NCBI GenBank assembly: GCA_017694755.1
Contig: JADIMO010000047.1
Location: forward strand, 1-35,074
Length of the DNA: 35,074 nucleotides
Reading direction: 5' to 3'
From: Candidatus Cryptobacteroides merdavium
GTDB taxonomy: Bacteria > Bacteroidota > Bacteroidia > Bacteroidales > UBA932
Shown: positions 8,360 through 16,681 of the stretch, piece by piece
How the letters are laid out: each line of letters begins with the position of its first letter
Numbering within the stretch: position 1 is the first letter of the stretch
Notes under the pieces: model-generated
What the model saw: only the letters and a program-made list of their open reading frames with translations
What the model was told of the DNA's origin: nothing
Databases searched by the model: none
Position numbers and translations under genes: made by a program

Positions 8360-9223
8360 TCATTTTTCAAATTTTGTCCAGACGAACCTGAGCTTTTCAT
8401 AGATGAAATGCAGGAACACGTCCGGAAGCATCACCAGAATCGGTCGTGCGATATGGTTCACAAGTCCAGGCATTGTACTCCTGCGTCTCCTGAAAGTGGC
8501 CTTCATGGCAGACTCCACCGCCTTATCAACAGATACCATCACGCCTATCCTGCGGGCAATCCTGCGGTAGAAAGGAGTCAGTCCGAAGAGATCAGTGTCC
8601 ACTGCTCCGAAATATGCAGTCGTGACACTGACACCGGTACCCCGGCATTCTATCCTGAGCGACCTGGAGAATCCCTTGATGAAACGTTTTGTGTTGCCGT
8701 ACATCCCCACTCCCGGCCACGCCATCCATGCCGCCAGAGACGAGATGTTCAGGACATAGCCGCAGCCTCTGGCTCTCATCTTCGGCACGAACTCCCGGCA
8801 GAGCATCAGCGGAGTATGCATGTGCAGCATCATCATGCGCGAAAGATATTTCCGGGGCACCTCCGAAATCTCCCTGAAGAAAAACATGCCGGCATTGTTC
8901 ACAAGCACCTCCACTTCACAGCCCTCAGCATCTGCCTTCCGGGCCACCGAAGAAGCCGCATCCGGAAGCGAAAGGTCCTGGACACAGGCCATGACCCTGA
9001 AGGCGGAGGCATATTCCTTTCTCCAGTCCGAAAAGGCAGCCACTTCCCCGGACACGATTGAAGCCGTCTCACTCAGACCGGATTCATTTATGTCCACGAT
9101 GACAAGACTATAGCCCATCCGTGCAAGATGCAGCGCATATGCCCGTCCCATGCCGGAAGCCGCCCCGGTGACAAGGGCGAATGCAGCATATCTTCTGAAA
9201 CTTTTTTCCTCGATTTTCATCAT
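8360..9223 (-). CDS. SDR-family NAD(P)-dependent oxidoreductase
   Basis: A 287-aa classical short-chain dehydrogenase/reductase, probably cytoplasmic. The cofactor loop is VTGAASGMGRAYA near the N terminus, with the NNAG motif in the middle. The catalytic Ser is in NISSLAA, and Tyr and Lys are in YGNTK (YxxxK). A C-terminal extension of about 70 residues with basic and hydrophobic stretches (ARPILVMLPDVFLHFIYEKL) suggests membrane association, as in SDRs acting on lipids. The start is the ATG at 9223 (or 9220); the frame is open 21 codons further but that segment does not look like protein. The substrate cannot be told. It lies upstream of trxB, separated from it by the repeats. Confidence 0.9.
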   Translation of the reverse strand: MMKIEEKSFRRYAAFALVTGAASGMGRAYALHLARMGYSLVIVDINESGLSETASIVSGEVAAFSDWRKEYASAFRVMACVQDLSLPDAASSVARKADAEGCEVEVLVNNAGMFFFREISEVPRKYLSRMMMLHMHTPLMLCREFVPKMRARGCGYVLNISSLAAWMAWPGVGMYGNTKRFIKGFSRSLRIECRGTGVSVTTAYFGAVDTDLFGLTPFYRRIARRIGVMVSVDKAVESAMKATFRRRRSTMPGLVNHIARPILVMLPDVFLHFIYEKLRFVWTKFEK

Positions 9224-9292
9224 TTTCCCGTCATGGCGACAACGGAAACCGCGTCCATATTGGCCGGAAGGCCTCCATTGCCGCATATAATT

Positions 9293-9305
9293 TTGAATTT
9301 TTCAA
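9293..9305. promoter_or_regulatory. 13-bp palindrome upstream of the Fur-like gene, possible operator
   Basis: TTGAA-TTT-TTCAA sits 6 bp upstream of the -33 box of the Fur-like gene, in the divergent region with the SDR gene. Fur-family proteins often bind AT-rich palindromes at their own promoter. It does not match the classical 7-1-7 Fur or PerR box, so this is a tentative call. Confidence 0.3.
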
Positions 9306-9311
9306 TTTTAT

Positions 9312-9343
9312 TTTGTCCGGAAGACGAATTATTCCTACTTTTG
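9312..9343 (+). promoter_or_regulatory. Promoter of the Fur-like regulator
   Basis: TTTG (9312-9315), a 20-bp spacer and TACTTTTG (9336-9343) match the Bacteroidota -33/-7 consensus. The ATG at 9364 is 20 bp downstream of the -7 box, so the leader is very short. Confidence 0.8.
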
Positions 9344-9363
9344 CACGAACAATACGCATTCAG

Positions 9364-9831
9364 ATGACGAACCATAACATCAAAAATCATACAAATATAG
9401 AGCAATTCAAGCTCCTTCTCAAAAAACATTCCCTGAAGGCGACCACCCAGAGGCTGGCCGTACACGAGGCAATGATGCGCCTCGGACACGCCTCGGCGGA
9501 CATGGTCACGGAAGAGATACAGAAAGAGGGCAAGGCCAAGGTGACCATTGCCTCCGTCTACAACATCCTGTCACAGCTTGCCCTCCTCGGAATCTATGAC
9601 TACAGGATGAGTTCCAACAACAAGATGTACTTCGATGTGAACACATTCAGGCACATGCACATCTACGACAGGGAAAACCACGTCTACAAGGATGTAATAG
9701 ACGACGAACTGATGGAAATGGTGGAAAAGCACCTGAGCCACAAGAGGTTCAAAGGCTTCAAGGTGGAACACATCGACATCCAGCTGGTCGGAGTTCCGGG
9801 ACGCCGGAAATTCCAGACGGCGCAGGGCTGA
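9364..9831 (+). CDS. Fur-superfamily transcriptional regulator
   Basis: A 155-aa DNA-binding protein. The N-terminal winged-helix domain has the family landmarks LKATTQRLAVHEAM and VTIASVYNILSQLALLGI (recognition helix, like the ATVYNNL segment of Fur/PerR). The dimerisation half is divergent. The usual His-rich zinc site is reduced to RHMHIYDREN, and neither CxxC pair of the structural zinc site is present; there is no cysteine at all. The protein may therefore bind metal differently or not at all, or respond to another ligand. The ATG at 9364 suits the promoter at 9312-9343. Neighbouring trxB and bcp make a peroxide- or iron-related regulon plausible, but that is inference. Confidence 0.85.
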   Translation: MTNHNIKNHTNIEQFKLLLKKHSLKATTQRLAVHEAMMRLGHASADMVTEEIQKEGKAKVTIASVYNILSQLALLGIYDYRMSSNNKMYFDVNTFRHMHIYDRENHVYKDVIDDELMEMVEKHLSHKRFKGFKVEHIDIQLVGVPGRRKFQTAQG

Positions 9832-9863
9832 ACCGCACTCCCATAACGGTCATTATGCTTTAT

Positions 9864-9883
9864 GCCAGCATCTGAGGGCTGGC
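9864..9883. other. Hairpin between convergent genes
   Basis: GCCAGC and GCTGGC form a 6-bp stem with an 8-nt loop between the stop codons of the Fur-like gene and the glycosyltransferase. No T-tract follows on either strand, so it is at best a poor terminator. Confidence 0.35.
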
Positions 9884-9894
9884 GGCTCCATCTC

Positions 9895-9927
9895 CCGAAA
9901 CGGTCCGTCCACATTCCGAAACGGTCC
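9895..9927. repeat. 12-bp direct repeat with 21-bp spacing
   Basis: CCGAAACGGTCC occurs at 9895-9906 and 9916-9927, so the copies are offset by 21 bp, two helical turns. A partial copy (AACGGTC) is at 9845-9851. Next to them, CCGGAAA and TTTCCGG (9927-9951) form an inverted repeat. Function unknown. Confidence 0.6.
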
Positions 9928-9960
9928 CGGAAATGCCGGATCGGTTTCCGGAATCCGACA

Positions 9961-11058
9961 TCATGACAGAAGACCGGTATAGATCCTTTCGAGCGCAGCC
10001 GCACTCCGCGACCAGTCAAATGCCTTAAGCCTCATGCGTCCCCTGTCTCTGAGGGACTTGCGCAACCCCTCGTCATACGCGCACCGGGAGACGGCGTCAC
10101 AGATGGATTCCGGATCTGCGGGATCAAAATAGACCGCAGCATCCTCGGCTATCTCAGGGAAACAGCTGGCATCAGAAAGGCATACCGGACATCCGGCCCC
10201 GAATGCCTCAAGTACAGGAAGACCGAAACCTTCGTACAATGAAGGGAAGACCAGAGCCTTGGCATGCATATACAGGGACATGAGCTGGGCATCTGTCGCA
10301 CCCACCCTGATGACCCGATCCGCAAAAGGCAATGCTGACAGTTCCCGCAGCTCATACGGCTTGAAGTCATCCCCCGCGCAGATGATGCTGAGCCCGTTTC
10401 GGTGCTCCATAAGGGGAGCCACCGCCCTGACAAAAGGCAGGAAATTCTTGTAGCCGTCCCGCTTCCCGACAAAAAGAAGATACTCATCCGGCCAGGAATC
10501 CGACGATGGGGATGTCCCGTTCAGTGCCATCCCGTGCCAGATGACGGAAATCTTGTCCGGGGCAATCGCCGGATAAAACCTCAATATGTCATCCTTGGTA
10601 TTCTGTGAAACTGCCACGATATGGTCTGCTGCAAAAATCTGTCTTCTCTTGTCTTCGATGATTTTGCTGCCGAATGTTTCAGGATATATCTCCTGTATCA
10701 TGTCATGGACCGTCACCACCATAGGCCTGCCTATGTCCTCCTTCATGAAATAGCAGCCATAGTAGGTCGGATGGAAAATGTCATAGTCCTGATGCCTCAG
10801 ATCATGTTCTGAATACATCCTGTTGACTCTGTCCGCTGCAGCTACAACGATGCTCTTTCCGACATGTCTGAAATCATAGTCATATACTTTACGGGGGAAA
10901 AGCCTTGCGTTGCCGGAAATATAAATGTTCCTGTTGAACTTCAGGGACACCACAGGAGTGACACCGGACGAAAAATGCTCAAAGAGTTCGGCAAAATAGC
11001 GTGTTATTCCGCCGACTCTCTGCGTGGAAAATTTCTGATGGTCATAAAGTACCTTCAT
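9961..11058 (-). CDS. GT4-family glycosyltransferase
   Basis: A 365-aa GT-B-fold retaining glycosyltransferase. The N-terminal half starts MKVLYDHQKFSTQRVGGITR, with the Gly-Gly loop, and has the FHPTYYG and VVTVHDMIQEIYPETF segments. The C-terminal half has LLFVGKRDGYKNF, RVIRVGATDAQL and the EX7E motif in YEGFGLPVLEA. It acts in the cytoplasm on a nucleotide-sugar donor; acceptor unknown, probably a cell-surface polysaccharide. I start it at the ATG at 11058, giving a normal N terminus; the frame is open 40 codons upstream inside the peroxiredoxin gene, but those residues do not look real. Its ATG overlaps the bcp stop by one base (TAATG), implying coupled translation. No other polysaccharide gene is adjacent. 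Confidence 0.9.
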   Translation of the reverse strand: MKVLYDHQKFSTQRVGGITRYFAELFEHFSSGVTPVVSLKFNRNIYISGNARLFPRKVYDYDFRHVGKSIVVAAADRVNRMYSEHDLRHQDYDIFHPTYYGCYFMKEDIGRPMVVTVHDMIQEIYPETFGSKIIEDKRRQIFAADHIVAVSQNTKDDILRFYPAIAPDKISVIWHGMALNGTSPSSDSWPDEYLLFVGKRDGYKNFLPFVRAVAPLMEHRNGLSIICAGDDFKPYELRELSALPFADRVIRVGATDAQLMSLYMHAKALVFPSLYEGFGLPVLEAFGAGCPVCLSDASCFPEIAEDAAVYFDPADPESICDAVSRCAYDEGLRKSLRDRGRMRLKAFDWSRSAAALERIYTGLLS

Positions 11059-11504
11059 TATCCAAGTATCTGGGCAGCATGCCCCTTCGTGTCCACCTTC
11101 TCTATGACTCTCTCCAGAATGCCGTCTTCGGAAAAGATGAATGTCCTGCGCAATGTCCCCACACTCGTCTTCCCGCACATCTTCTTTTCACCCCAGGCCC
11201 CGAAAGCCTGGAGCATTTCCGTCGATGTATCGGAAAGCAGGGTGAAGGGCAGTCCGTTCTTTTCAATGAATTTCCTGTGGGAAGCCGCACTGTCCTTGCT
11301 CACCCCCACCACATTGTAGCCCGCAGCAGTGAGAGCGTCATAATTGTCCCTGAGGCTGCAGGCTTCAGCCGTGCACCCCGGGGTATTGTCCTTCGGGTAG
11401 AAATATACTATAGTCTTCCTGCCGATGAGATCCGATGACCTCACCGTATTGCCGTCCTGGTCCACGACCTCGAAATTCGGCATCCTGTCCCCTGGTTTCA
11501 ACAT
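11058..11504 (-). CDS. bcp: Thiol peroxidase, BCP/PrxQ type peroxiredoxin
   Basis: A 148-aa thioredoxin-fold peroxidase that reduces hydrogen peroxide and organic hydroperoxides and is recycled by thioredoxin. The N terminus MLKPGDRMPNFEVVDQDGN and the active-site block VYFYPKDNTPGCTAEAC are typical. The peroxidatic Cys is Cys44 and the resolving Cys is Cys49, five residues on, as in the atypical 2-Cys BCP class. The frame is open 47 codons upstream, but the conserved N terminus and the promoter at 11528-11558 require the ATG at 11504. It is the first gene of a two-gene unit with the glycosyltransferase. trxB, which supplies its reductant, is about 3 kb away. Confidence 0.95.
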   Translation of the reverse strand: MLKPGDRMPNFEVVDQDGNTVRSSDLIGRKTIVYFYPKDNTPGCTAEACSLRDNYDALTAAGYNVVGVSKDSAASHRKFIEKNGLPFTLLSDTSTEMLQAFGAWGEKKMCGKTSVGTLRRTFIFSEDGILERVIEKVDTKGHAAQILG

Positions 11505-11527
11505 GTCAGTAATTTTCAAAAACTTCT

Positions 11528-11558
11528 GCAAGATAGAGTTTTTCCGCGACTTGACAAA
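11528..11558 (-). promoter_or_regulatory. bcp promoter
   Basis: On the minus strand, TTTG (11558-11555), 19 bp and TATCTTGC (11535-11528) resemble the Bacteroidota consensus; the -7 box differs at two of its last positions (TTGC for TTTG). It lies 23 bp upstream of the bcp ATG at 11504. Confidence 0.6.
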
Positions 11559-11591
11559 ATCGAAATCCCGGCATGAGCCGCCAGTAAGGGA

Positions 11592-11632
11592 CAAGAAAAA
11601 AGGAGGATGAGCCAAAGACAGACTCATCCTCC
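11592..11632 (-). terminator. Intrinsic terminator of the SusCD-protease locus
   Basis: GGAGGATGAG (11602-11611) and CTCATCCTCC (11623-11632) form a perfect 10-bp stem with an 11-nt loop. On the minus strand the stem is followed by TTTTTTCTTG. It lies 52 bp beyond the stop of the small lipoprotein gene and upstream of the bcp promoter, so it separates the two units. Confidence 0.9.
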
Positions 11633-11683
11633 CGGAATCAAGCAATTCAATATCTATGTAAAACCGGTAAATGCAAAATGCTT

Positions 11684-12139
11684 CTACAGGAAACGAGGCA
11701 CATCCTCTACGGAAAGTGACTTGAGCCCTATACTGTTCAGGACATCCTCAGGAATGGTTGTCCTTGAATATACACCGGTCTCTGCACCTGGGGTGTCGCT
11801 GACCATCGTAAGGGAATTGTTGCCGTCCGAAAGGGTGAATGTATAGGAAGTACTCCATGGCATCCCGTCGCTGTATATGCCTGAAACGACTGAACCTGAG
11901 ACTGAATACGATCCCTCATATCTCACAAAGGCCGGAGTCTCCACTTTCTGGTACATCTCAAAGCTGCCGTTCTCCCTGAACGATATGTATACATCGAAGT
12001 CTTCCGGAGTCTCCGACATCCATGTCTCAAGATGCCATTCCCCCACGATAGGACTGTCTATGACAACTGATTTCTCCGAGCAGGCGGACAGGAATCCGGC
12101 CATGCACAAAACGAATAAACTGTAAACGTATCTTTTCAT
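11684..12139 (-). CDS. Small lipoprotein, lipocalin-like
   Basis: A 151-aa predicted lipoprotein: signal peptide to the lipobox LSAC (Cys20), then acidic and basic residues, then a beta-rich domain. IVGEWHLETW, FDVYISFRENGSFEMYQ and YEGSYSVSGSVVSG follow the pattern of the small lipocalin-like lipoproteins common in Bacteroidota (GxW near the start, a strand with a FxxNGxF turn, then a GxY strand). Ligand unknown. It is the last gene of the long minus-strand locus, 11 bp after the protease stop, and its transcript ends at the terminator 11592-11632. The first domain of the 31747-32895 lipoprotein has a similar GxW beginning. Confidence 0.75.
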   Translation of the reverse strand: MKRYVYSLFVLCMAGFLSACSEKSVVIDSPIVGEWHLETWMSETPEDFDVYISFRENGSFEMYQKVETPAFVRYEGSYSVSGSVVSGIYSDGMPWSTSYTFTLSDGNNSLTMVSDTPGAETGVYSRTTIPEDVLNSIGLKSLSVEDVPRFL

Positions 12140-12150
12140 CTGAATTCATT

Positions 12151-14166
12151 TTATAACCATCCGCCATTGGCAGCACCGGTCTCACGGGCTATTATGGCAA
12201 ATTCCTTGCTGATCTCCATACCGCCCATCCCGATGCCGGAACCGGCAGTGTCTCCGCCGGCAATGGCAGAAACTGAAATACGGGCCACTCCAGGCTTCGT
12301 GCATCTGATCATCAGGCGGCCTTCATACATTGTCGGAGCCGTTTCGATACCGAGCTTCTGCATGTCTTCTTCAGAGATATCAAGACCGGTATAAGTAAGT
12401 CCCGCGGCACCGCCGCCGAAATAATCCGTCAGCTCTATCATCTGGAGGCTGCCGAGCGGCACCTTCAGGCACGGAGTGCCTTCTATCTGCATAAGAAGCT
12501 GATACGCATCTACGGCACCGGTTCCCATCTTGCCGACATAGTTTTCAAGATTGATGGTTCCGCTCGTGTTCTTTTCTCCAACAAAGCGAGAATCAATCTC
12601 GTTGACCGAAGTCAGGAGCATAGAGACAAATTCATCCCTGGAGAAATGCAGGCCCTTCTTCAGGGCGTATGACAATCCGAGAGCAGCGACTCCGGACACA
12701 TGCGGACAGGCCATGGAAGTTCCCTGCATATAGCCATAATCCTCCCCGTTGTTGGTCTCTGAGCACAGGGTAGAAAGGACCCCGGCCCTTTCCCCGCCAG
12801 AAAATCCGGCCGTCTCTCCGCCAGGGGCTGCAATATTGCACCCCGCACCGAAATTGGTGTAATAGGCAGGAAGGAAATCCGGACCGAATGAAGTTACGGC
12901 GACATAATCCCTGTAGGCACCTGGATATGAAGCCATAGGGGTGGCTTCGTTCCCGGCAGAGAAGATCACTATTCCGCCATCAACGGCCTCGCAAGTATTC
13001 TCTGATGCCACAAAATAATCTATGGCCGCCTTCGTTGCCGGAGCATAAGTTGCAAAATTGTTGTCAGACCTGACAGTACCGGCTTCATAGCCATAAGAAC
13101 ATTGTATTATGGATGCTCCCATGTCCGCCGCATACATGATGGCCCTGCCGGTCATCACGTCATTGGCGTTCTGGTCCTGGGCAAATATCTGGCATGACAT
13201 AAGACGTACACCGTCCCCGTTTCCTGTTCCGCCGGCCACGCCGCAGACCCCTATGCCATTGTTGTTCACCGCTGCCACAGTACCTGCGACATGAGTGCCG
13301 TGACCGCCGTCAGCCACGGAATCCCAGGTGATTTCGGATGAATTCTCGGCAAAATTATAACCATATATGTCATCAACATAACCGTTCCCGTCATCGTCCA
13401 CGCCCGGCTCTCCGTTGAGTTCGGCCTCATTGACCCACATGTTGGCTGCAAGGTCTGGATGGGTGTATTTCACCCCTCCGTCCACTATCGCCACTATCAC
13501 GCGGGGATCACCGGCTGTAAGCTTCCATGCCTCAGCCACATTGATATCCGCACCGGCCACTGCCTCCGTTGCCACCGCCTGATCCGCATTATTGATATAA
13601 TGCCATTGCCAGAAAAGGTTCGGATCATTGAAGTCAGCCGTAACCATTGCCCTGGAAGCTCCGTGGACACCGGACTCAAACGGATAGGCCCTGCCGTCAA
13701 AATTCCTGTAAAGCCTCGTATTGAACTGTATCTTTGACACCTGGGACATTCCGGCAAGCCGGTCTGCCGCCATGTCGATGTCTCCGGCAGCATCGAACTT
13801 CAGCAGGAACCACCTGTGCAGTCCGGCAGCCCTCTTCCGGGCTTCATTCCTGCCCTCAATAGGAAAAACGCGTTCCAGGGATGTGACATCCAGGGATAAG
13901 AGCATATCGTCAAGGGATTCAATGCCGGAACGGGGTACGGCAGAAACACCGGCAGGTTCCGGCAGGTTCCGCCCCAGGGCATCGGCTGTCTCTTCGTCAA
14001 ACTGGACGACAAGCATCCCATCCTCGGCTCCTGCGGATGTATTGCATATCTTTTCAGAACGGCCGGACAGAGTCCCGTCTGCCTGTGACGGCTCCTGATA
14101 GAGTTCAGAAGTGCAGGCACACAGGGAAACGGCCAGGGCCGGAATCAAAAGTCTTCTGTATATCAT
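12151..14166 (-). CDS. Surface lipoprotein serine protease, subtilisin (S8) family
   Basis: A 671-aa secreted endopeptidase, anchored by a lipobox (LCAC, Cys18). Residues ~50-155 look like an inhibitory propeptide. The catalytic domain spans about 185-520. The catalytic triad is Asp229 (in VAIVDGGVKYTHPDL), His289 (in GGHGTHVAGT) and Ser484 (in GTSMACPHVSG), with the oxyanion-hole Asn406 in FSAGNEA; all are intact. A DDDGNGYVDD segment just before the catalytic His probably binds calcium. The C-terminal ~150 residues are beta-rich and carry no type IX sorting domain that I recognise, which agrees with lipid anchoring. In this operon the protease probably trims protein substrate for SusCD uptake, or processes a partner lipoprotein (inference). 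Confidence 0.94.
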   Translation of the reverse strand: MIYRRLLIPALAVSLCACTSELYQEPSQADGTLSGRSEKICNTSAGAEDGMLVVQFDEETADALGRNLPEPAGVSAVPRSGIESLDDMLLSLDVTSLERVFPIEGRNEARKRAAGLHRWFLLKFDAAGDIDMAADRLAGMSQVSKIQFNTRLYRNFDGRAYPFESGVHGASRAMVTADFNDPNLFWQWHYINNADQAVATEAVAGADINVAEAWKLTAGDPRVIVAIVDGGVKYTHPDLAANMWVNEAELNGEPGVDDDGNGYVDDIYGYNFAENSSEITWDSVADGGHGTHVAGTVAAVNNNGIGVCGVAGGTGNGDGVRLMSCQIFAQDQNANDVMTGRAIMYAADMGASIIQCSYGYEAGTVRSDNNFATYAPATKAAIDYFVASENTCEAVDGGIVIFSAGNEATPMASYPGAYRDYVAVTSFGPDFLPAYYTNFGAGCNIAAPGGETAGFSGGERAGVLSTLCSETNNGEDYGYMQGTSMACPHVSGVAALGLSYALKKGLHFSRDEFVSMLLTSVNEIDSRFVGEKNTSGTINLENYVGKMGTGAVDAYQLLMQIEGTPCLKVPLGSLQMIELTDYFGGGAAGLTYTGLDISEEDMQKLGIETAPTMYEGRLMIRCTKPGVARISVSAIAGGDTAGSGIGMGGMEISKEFAIIARETGAANGGWL

Positions 14167-14190
14167 AATCTGTTTTCGTATTGAATATCA

Positions 14191-16653
14191 TTAGTTCCAT
14201 TTGTCCGAAACAGGCGTCACCATCCGGCTGCCGGCACTTTTTCTGACAAAGCCGCCTTCAGCAGATCCGGACACGGGCAAAACCTCTGCAGAGAAAGTCA
14301 CCTGCGCACCGGCCGGCTTGGACTGCGGGGCGCTTGCCGGAATCATATGCCCGGCAAGGTTCACAGGAAGTTCCTCTCCGGCTGCAGACCCGGCTGGAGC
14401 ATTCCACATGAACGGAAGAGCGGTGAAGGAGTGCGGATCATACATTGCCCGTACATTCCTGCGGAGAGCTGCGATACGGCTTGCCGTACCGTCAGGAAGC
14501 CTGCCGAGATCCTTTTCCGGATCCACAAGGATCATTTCCGTGAGCAATGTGTAGGATGTCGTTGAACTTCCCGTGTAGAGATAACTGAAAGTCAGGTTCT
14601 GGTCCACAAAAGGAGGGCTTGGCACAAAATAGATGTAACCGTCCGCAACAGCCCCACCGAACATGCACATTCCATTGTATGCCTGCCCGTCTTCTTCTGC
14701 AATGAATGCAGAATACAGTGTCTGCCCTTCATATGTTCCTATAGACTCTCCTGTAGTGTAAAGGGCAAGGGCTCCGTTATAGCCTTCGGCACCGGCAGAC
14801 CCCGGGATATATGTGGCGAGCATGGTACCGTCGGTCTCAGACTCGAAATCTATGCCCGTGATTCCATGAACATTGATGAAATCCCATCCTGACTGGTCTT
14901 CGGCATTGTCCGAAATGGTGACCTGGCCTATCTTCTTCCGTATAGGATTCTCATCCATAAGATCCATGGCATAATAGTTCCATGTCTTGCCGAACAGGTC
15001 ATTCTTGGATGGCTGTGATGCAAGGAAGTCTGAATATTCATATACTTCAAGGGCCGGATCAAACACTCCGGTAGAAGAATATTCCGCTGTCAGCATCCTT
15101 GAATAATAGCCGTTGTCAGCCCTGACAAGCAACGTATAGTCACTGTCACCGTTAAGACCGGTGAGCAAAGTGCTGAAATGCCCTCCATTGAGATCGGCAA
15201 GCTGCTCCTCGGTAAAATGCGTGCCGGATGCATCCAGAATACTTCCGTAATCATAGCCCTGGATGTCGGCGCTTTTGAAGATGCCGTAGTCAAGTTTTTC
15301 TATCTCTTCGCCGTAAGCATAGAACTTCACGGAATTGTCCGTCGTAAAGCCCATGCCGGCATATTCGTTTGTACCTTCAAGTCCGGCGGTCAGTATGACC
15401 GGTTTGTCATCGCCCTGAGCGACATAGCCGAAGGTAATGAATCCGTATCCCTGCATCTCCGTACTTCCGGAACCGTAAAGACAGCATACCATAGTATATT
15501 TGCCGGTCGAAGGGCACCTTACCGCCAGATTGCCTGACTCATATATTATGCCGTCAAAAGCCTTCGGATCCCGTGAAGCATATGCCTCTGCCATTTCCTG
15601 GGCATTCAGGCTTGCCTGGGCATCGTCAAACTCCCCTTCATAGACCTTGTAGCCCATCATTGACACATCTGAACTCAACTGAGCATTGATGTTCACGGTA
15701 CCGTCTGCCGGTTCAGACTTGGTCATCGTGACCGTATATTCATAAACCCTCGCACCAGGAAGCATGATACGCTGCATACCGTTTGTATTGCAGTAGTACC
15801 AGGTCTCGCCCATTGCAGAGAAATTGATGCCGATACTCTGTGCAGGGAATGTTATGACCCCGTTTTCCATACTTCCATACTGGCTTTCGGAATCATCCAT
15901 CGAAAAGTTCTCCGAGACGAAGGAACCGATGGAAATGTAGCCGTCATTGGATGAAAGCTGGACGCCGGTCTCCTGCACCGGTATCCACACAGCATCCGGA
16001 TCAGTGGCGTCGATTATCGTCGAAAGTTCCTGTGTCTGCACTGACATGCCGAAGAGCGCCTCGATGAGTGCCGGAGTGAATGCTGTCACCCTGTAGTACC
16101 CTTCCTGATCCTCACGCTGGAATATCTCCACATCTATCTCGGCATTCGGATTGGTGACATTGTACATTGAAGTGAAGATGTCATCCCTCCACTTGCCTGT
16201 ACCGAGGGGTATCCAGTCGGCACGCAGCACGGAAAATGACATGCCGGCATTGCGGTTGCCGTAAATGGAGACATAACGGGGATCTTCAATGCGTATGCTG
16301 CATGTATATTCGGTGCCTATCTTAGCCTTCGGGAAGCGTATGGTAAGAACTGCCTCATCCTCGCCGGCTCCGAAGACCAGCGGGTCAGCCTCGAAGATGC
16401 CGTCGGCGCTTGCCGTTATCACCAGAGGCACGGTGATCTCATCCAATACGCTGGTACGTCTCACCCGGTAGGACACCTCTGTAGGATCATCGGACTCGAG
16501 GAACAGGCTTGTTGAGGCGGTCTGCGAAGGGAAATAAACCCCGTAGCAGTCCGGGTCCTCCTGCTGTCCCTTTTCATAAGTCTCTTCTACCGAACATCCT
16601 GCAGCCAACAGGATGACCGGCAGCATAAGTGTCATGTACTTTAGTATATTCAC
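14191..16653 (-). CDS. Large surface lipoprotein of the SusCD locus, function unknown
   Basis: An 820-aa lipoprotein (lipobox LAAGC, Cys20, followed by SVEET, acidic residues like those of surface-export signals in Bacteroidota). Residues ~35-125 (YGVYFPSQ, SYRVRRTSVLDEITVPL, FEADPLVFGAGEDEAVLTIRF, YTCSIRIED) follow the Calx-beta-like pattern seen in DUF1735/DUF4843-type N-terminal domains of SusD-associated lipoproteins. The rest is Gly/Tyr/Asp-rich, beta-type sequence with no motif I can name. It sits between SusD and the protease (28 and 24 bp gaps), where other loci encode surface glycan- or protein-binding partners. A substrate-binding surface protein is the best guess. Confidence 0.72.
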   Translation of the reverse strand: MNILKYMTLMLPVILLAAGCSVEETYEKGQQEDPDCYGVYFPSQTASTSLFLESDDPTEVSYRVRRTSVLDEITVPLVITASADGIFEADPLVFGAGEDEAVLTIRFPKAKIGTEYTCSIRIEDPRYVSIYGNRNAGMSFSVLRADWIPLGTGKWRDDIFTSMYNVTNPNAEIDVEIFQREDQEGYYRVTAFTPALIEALFGMSVQTQELSTIIDATDPDAVWIPVQETGVQLSSNDGYISIGSFVSENFSMDDSESQYGSMENGVITFPAQSIGINFSAMGETWYYCNTNGMQRIMLPGARVYEYTVTMTKSEPADGTVNINAQLSSDVSMMGYKVYEGEFDDAQASLNAQEMAEAYASRDPKAFDGIIYESGNLAVRCPSTGKYTMVCCLYGSGSTEMQGYGFITFGYVAQGDDKPVILTAGLEGTNEYAGMGFTTDNSVKFYAYGEEIEKLDYGIFKSADIQGYDYGSILDASGTHFTEEQLADLNGGHFSTLLTGLNGDSDYTLLVRADNGYYSRMLTAEYSSTGVFDPALEVYEYSDFLASQPSKNDLFGKTWNYYAMDLMDENPIRKKIGQVTISDNAEDQSGWDFINVHGITGIDFESETDGTMLATYIPGSAGAEGYNGALALYTTGESIGTYEGQTLYSAFIAEEDGQAYNGMCMFGGAVADGYIYFVPSPPFVDQNLTFSYLYTGSSTTSYTLLTEMILVDPEKDLGRLPDGTASRIAALRRNVRAMYDPHSFTALPFMWNAPAGSAAGEELPVNLAGHMIPASAPQSKPAGAQVTFSAEVLPVSGSAEGGFVRKSAGSRMVTPVSDKWN

Positions 16654-16681
16654 AATATTCTGGTTTTACTGTTCAACATTA

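Noticed and set aside
8165..9061. Long plus-strand open frame across the repeats and the SDR gene
   Set aside because: It lies mostly antisense to a clear SDR gene; its first part is the 80-bp repeat read in two frames, and the rest has no protein-like pattern.
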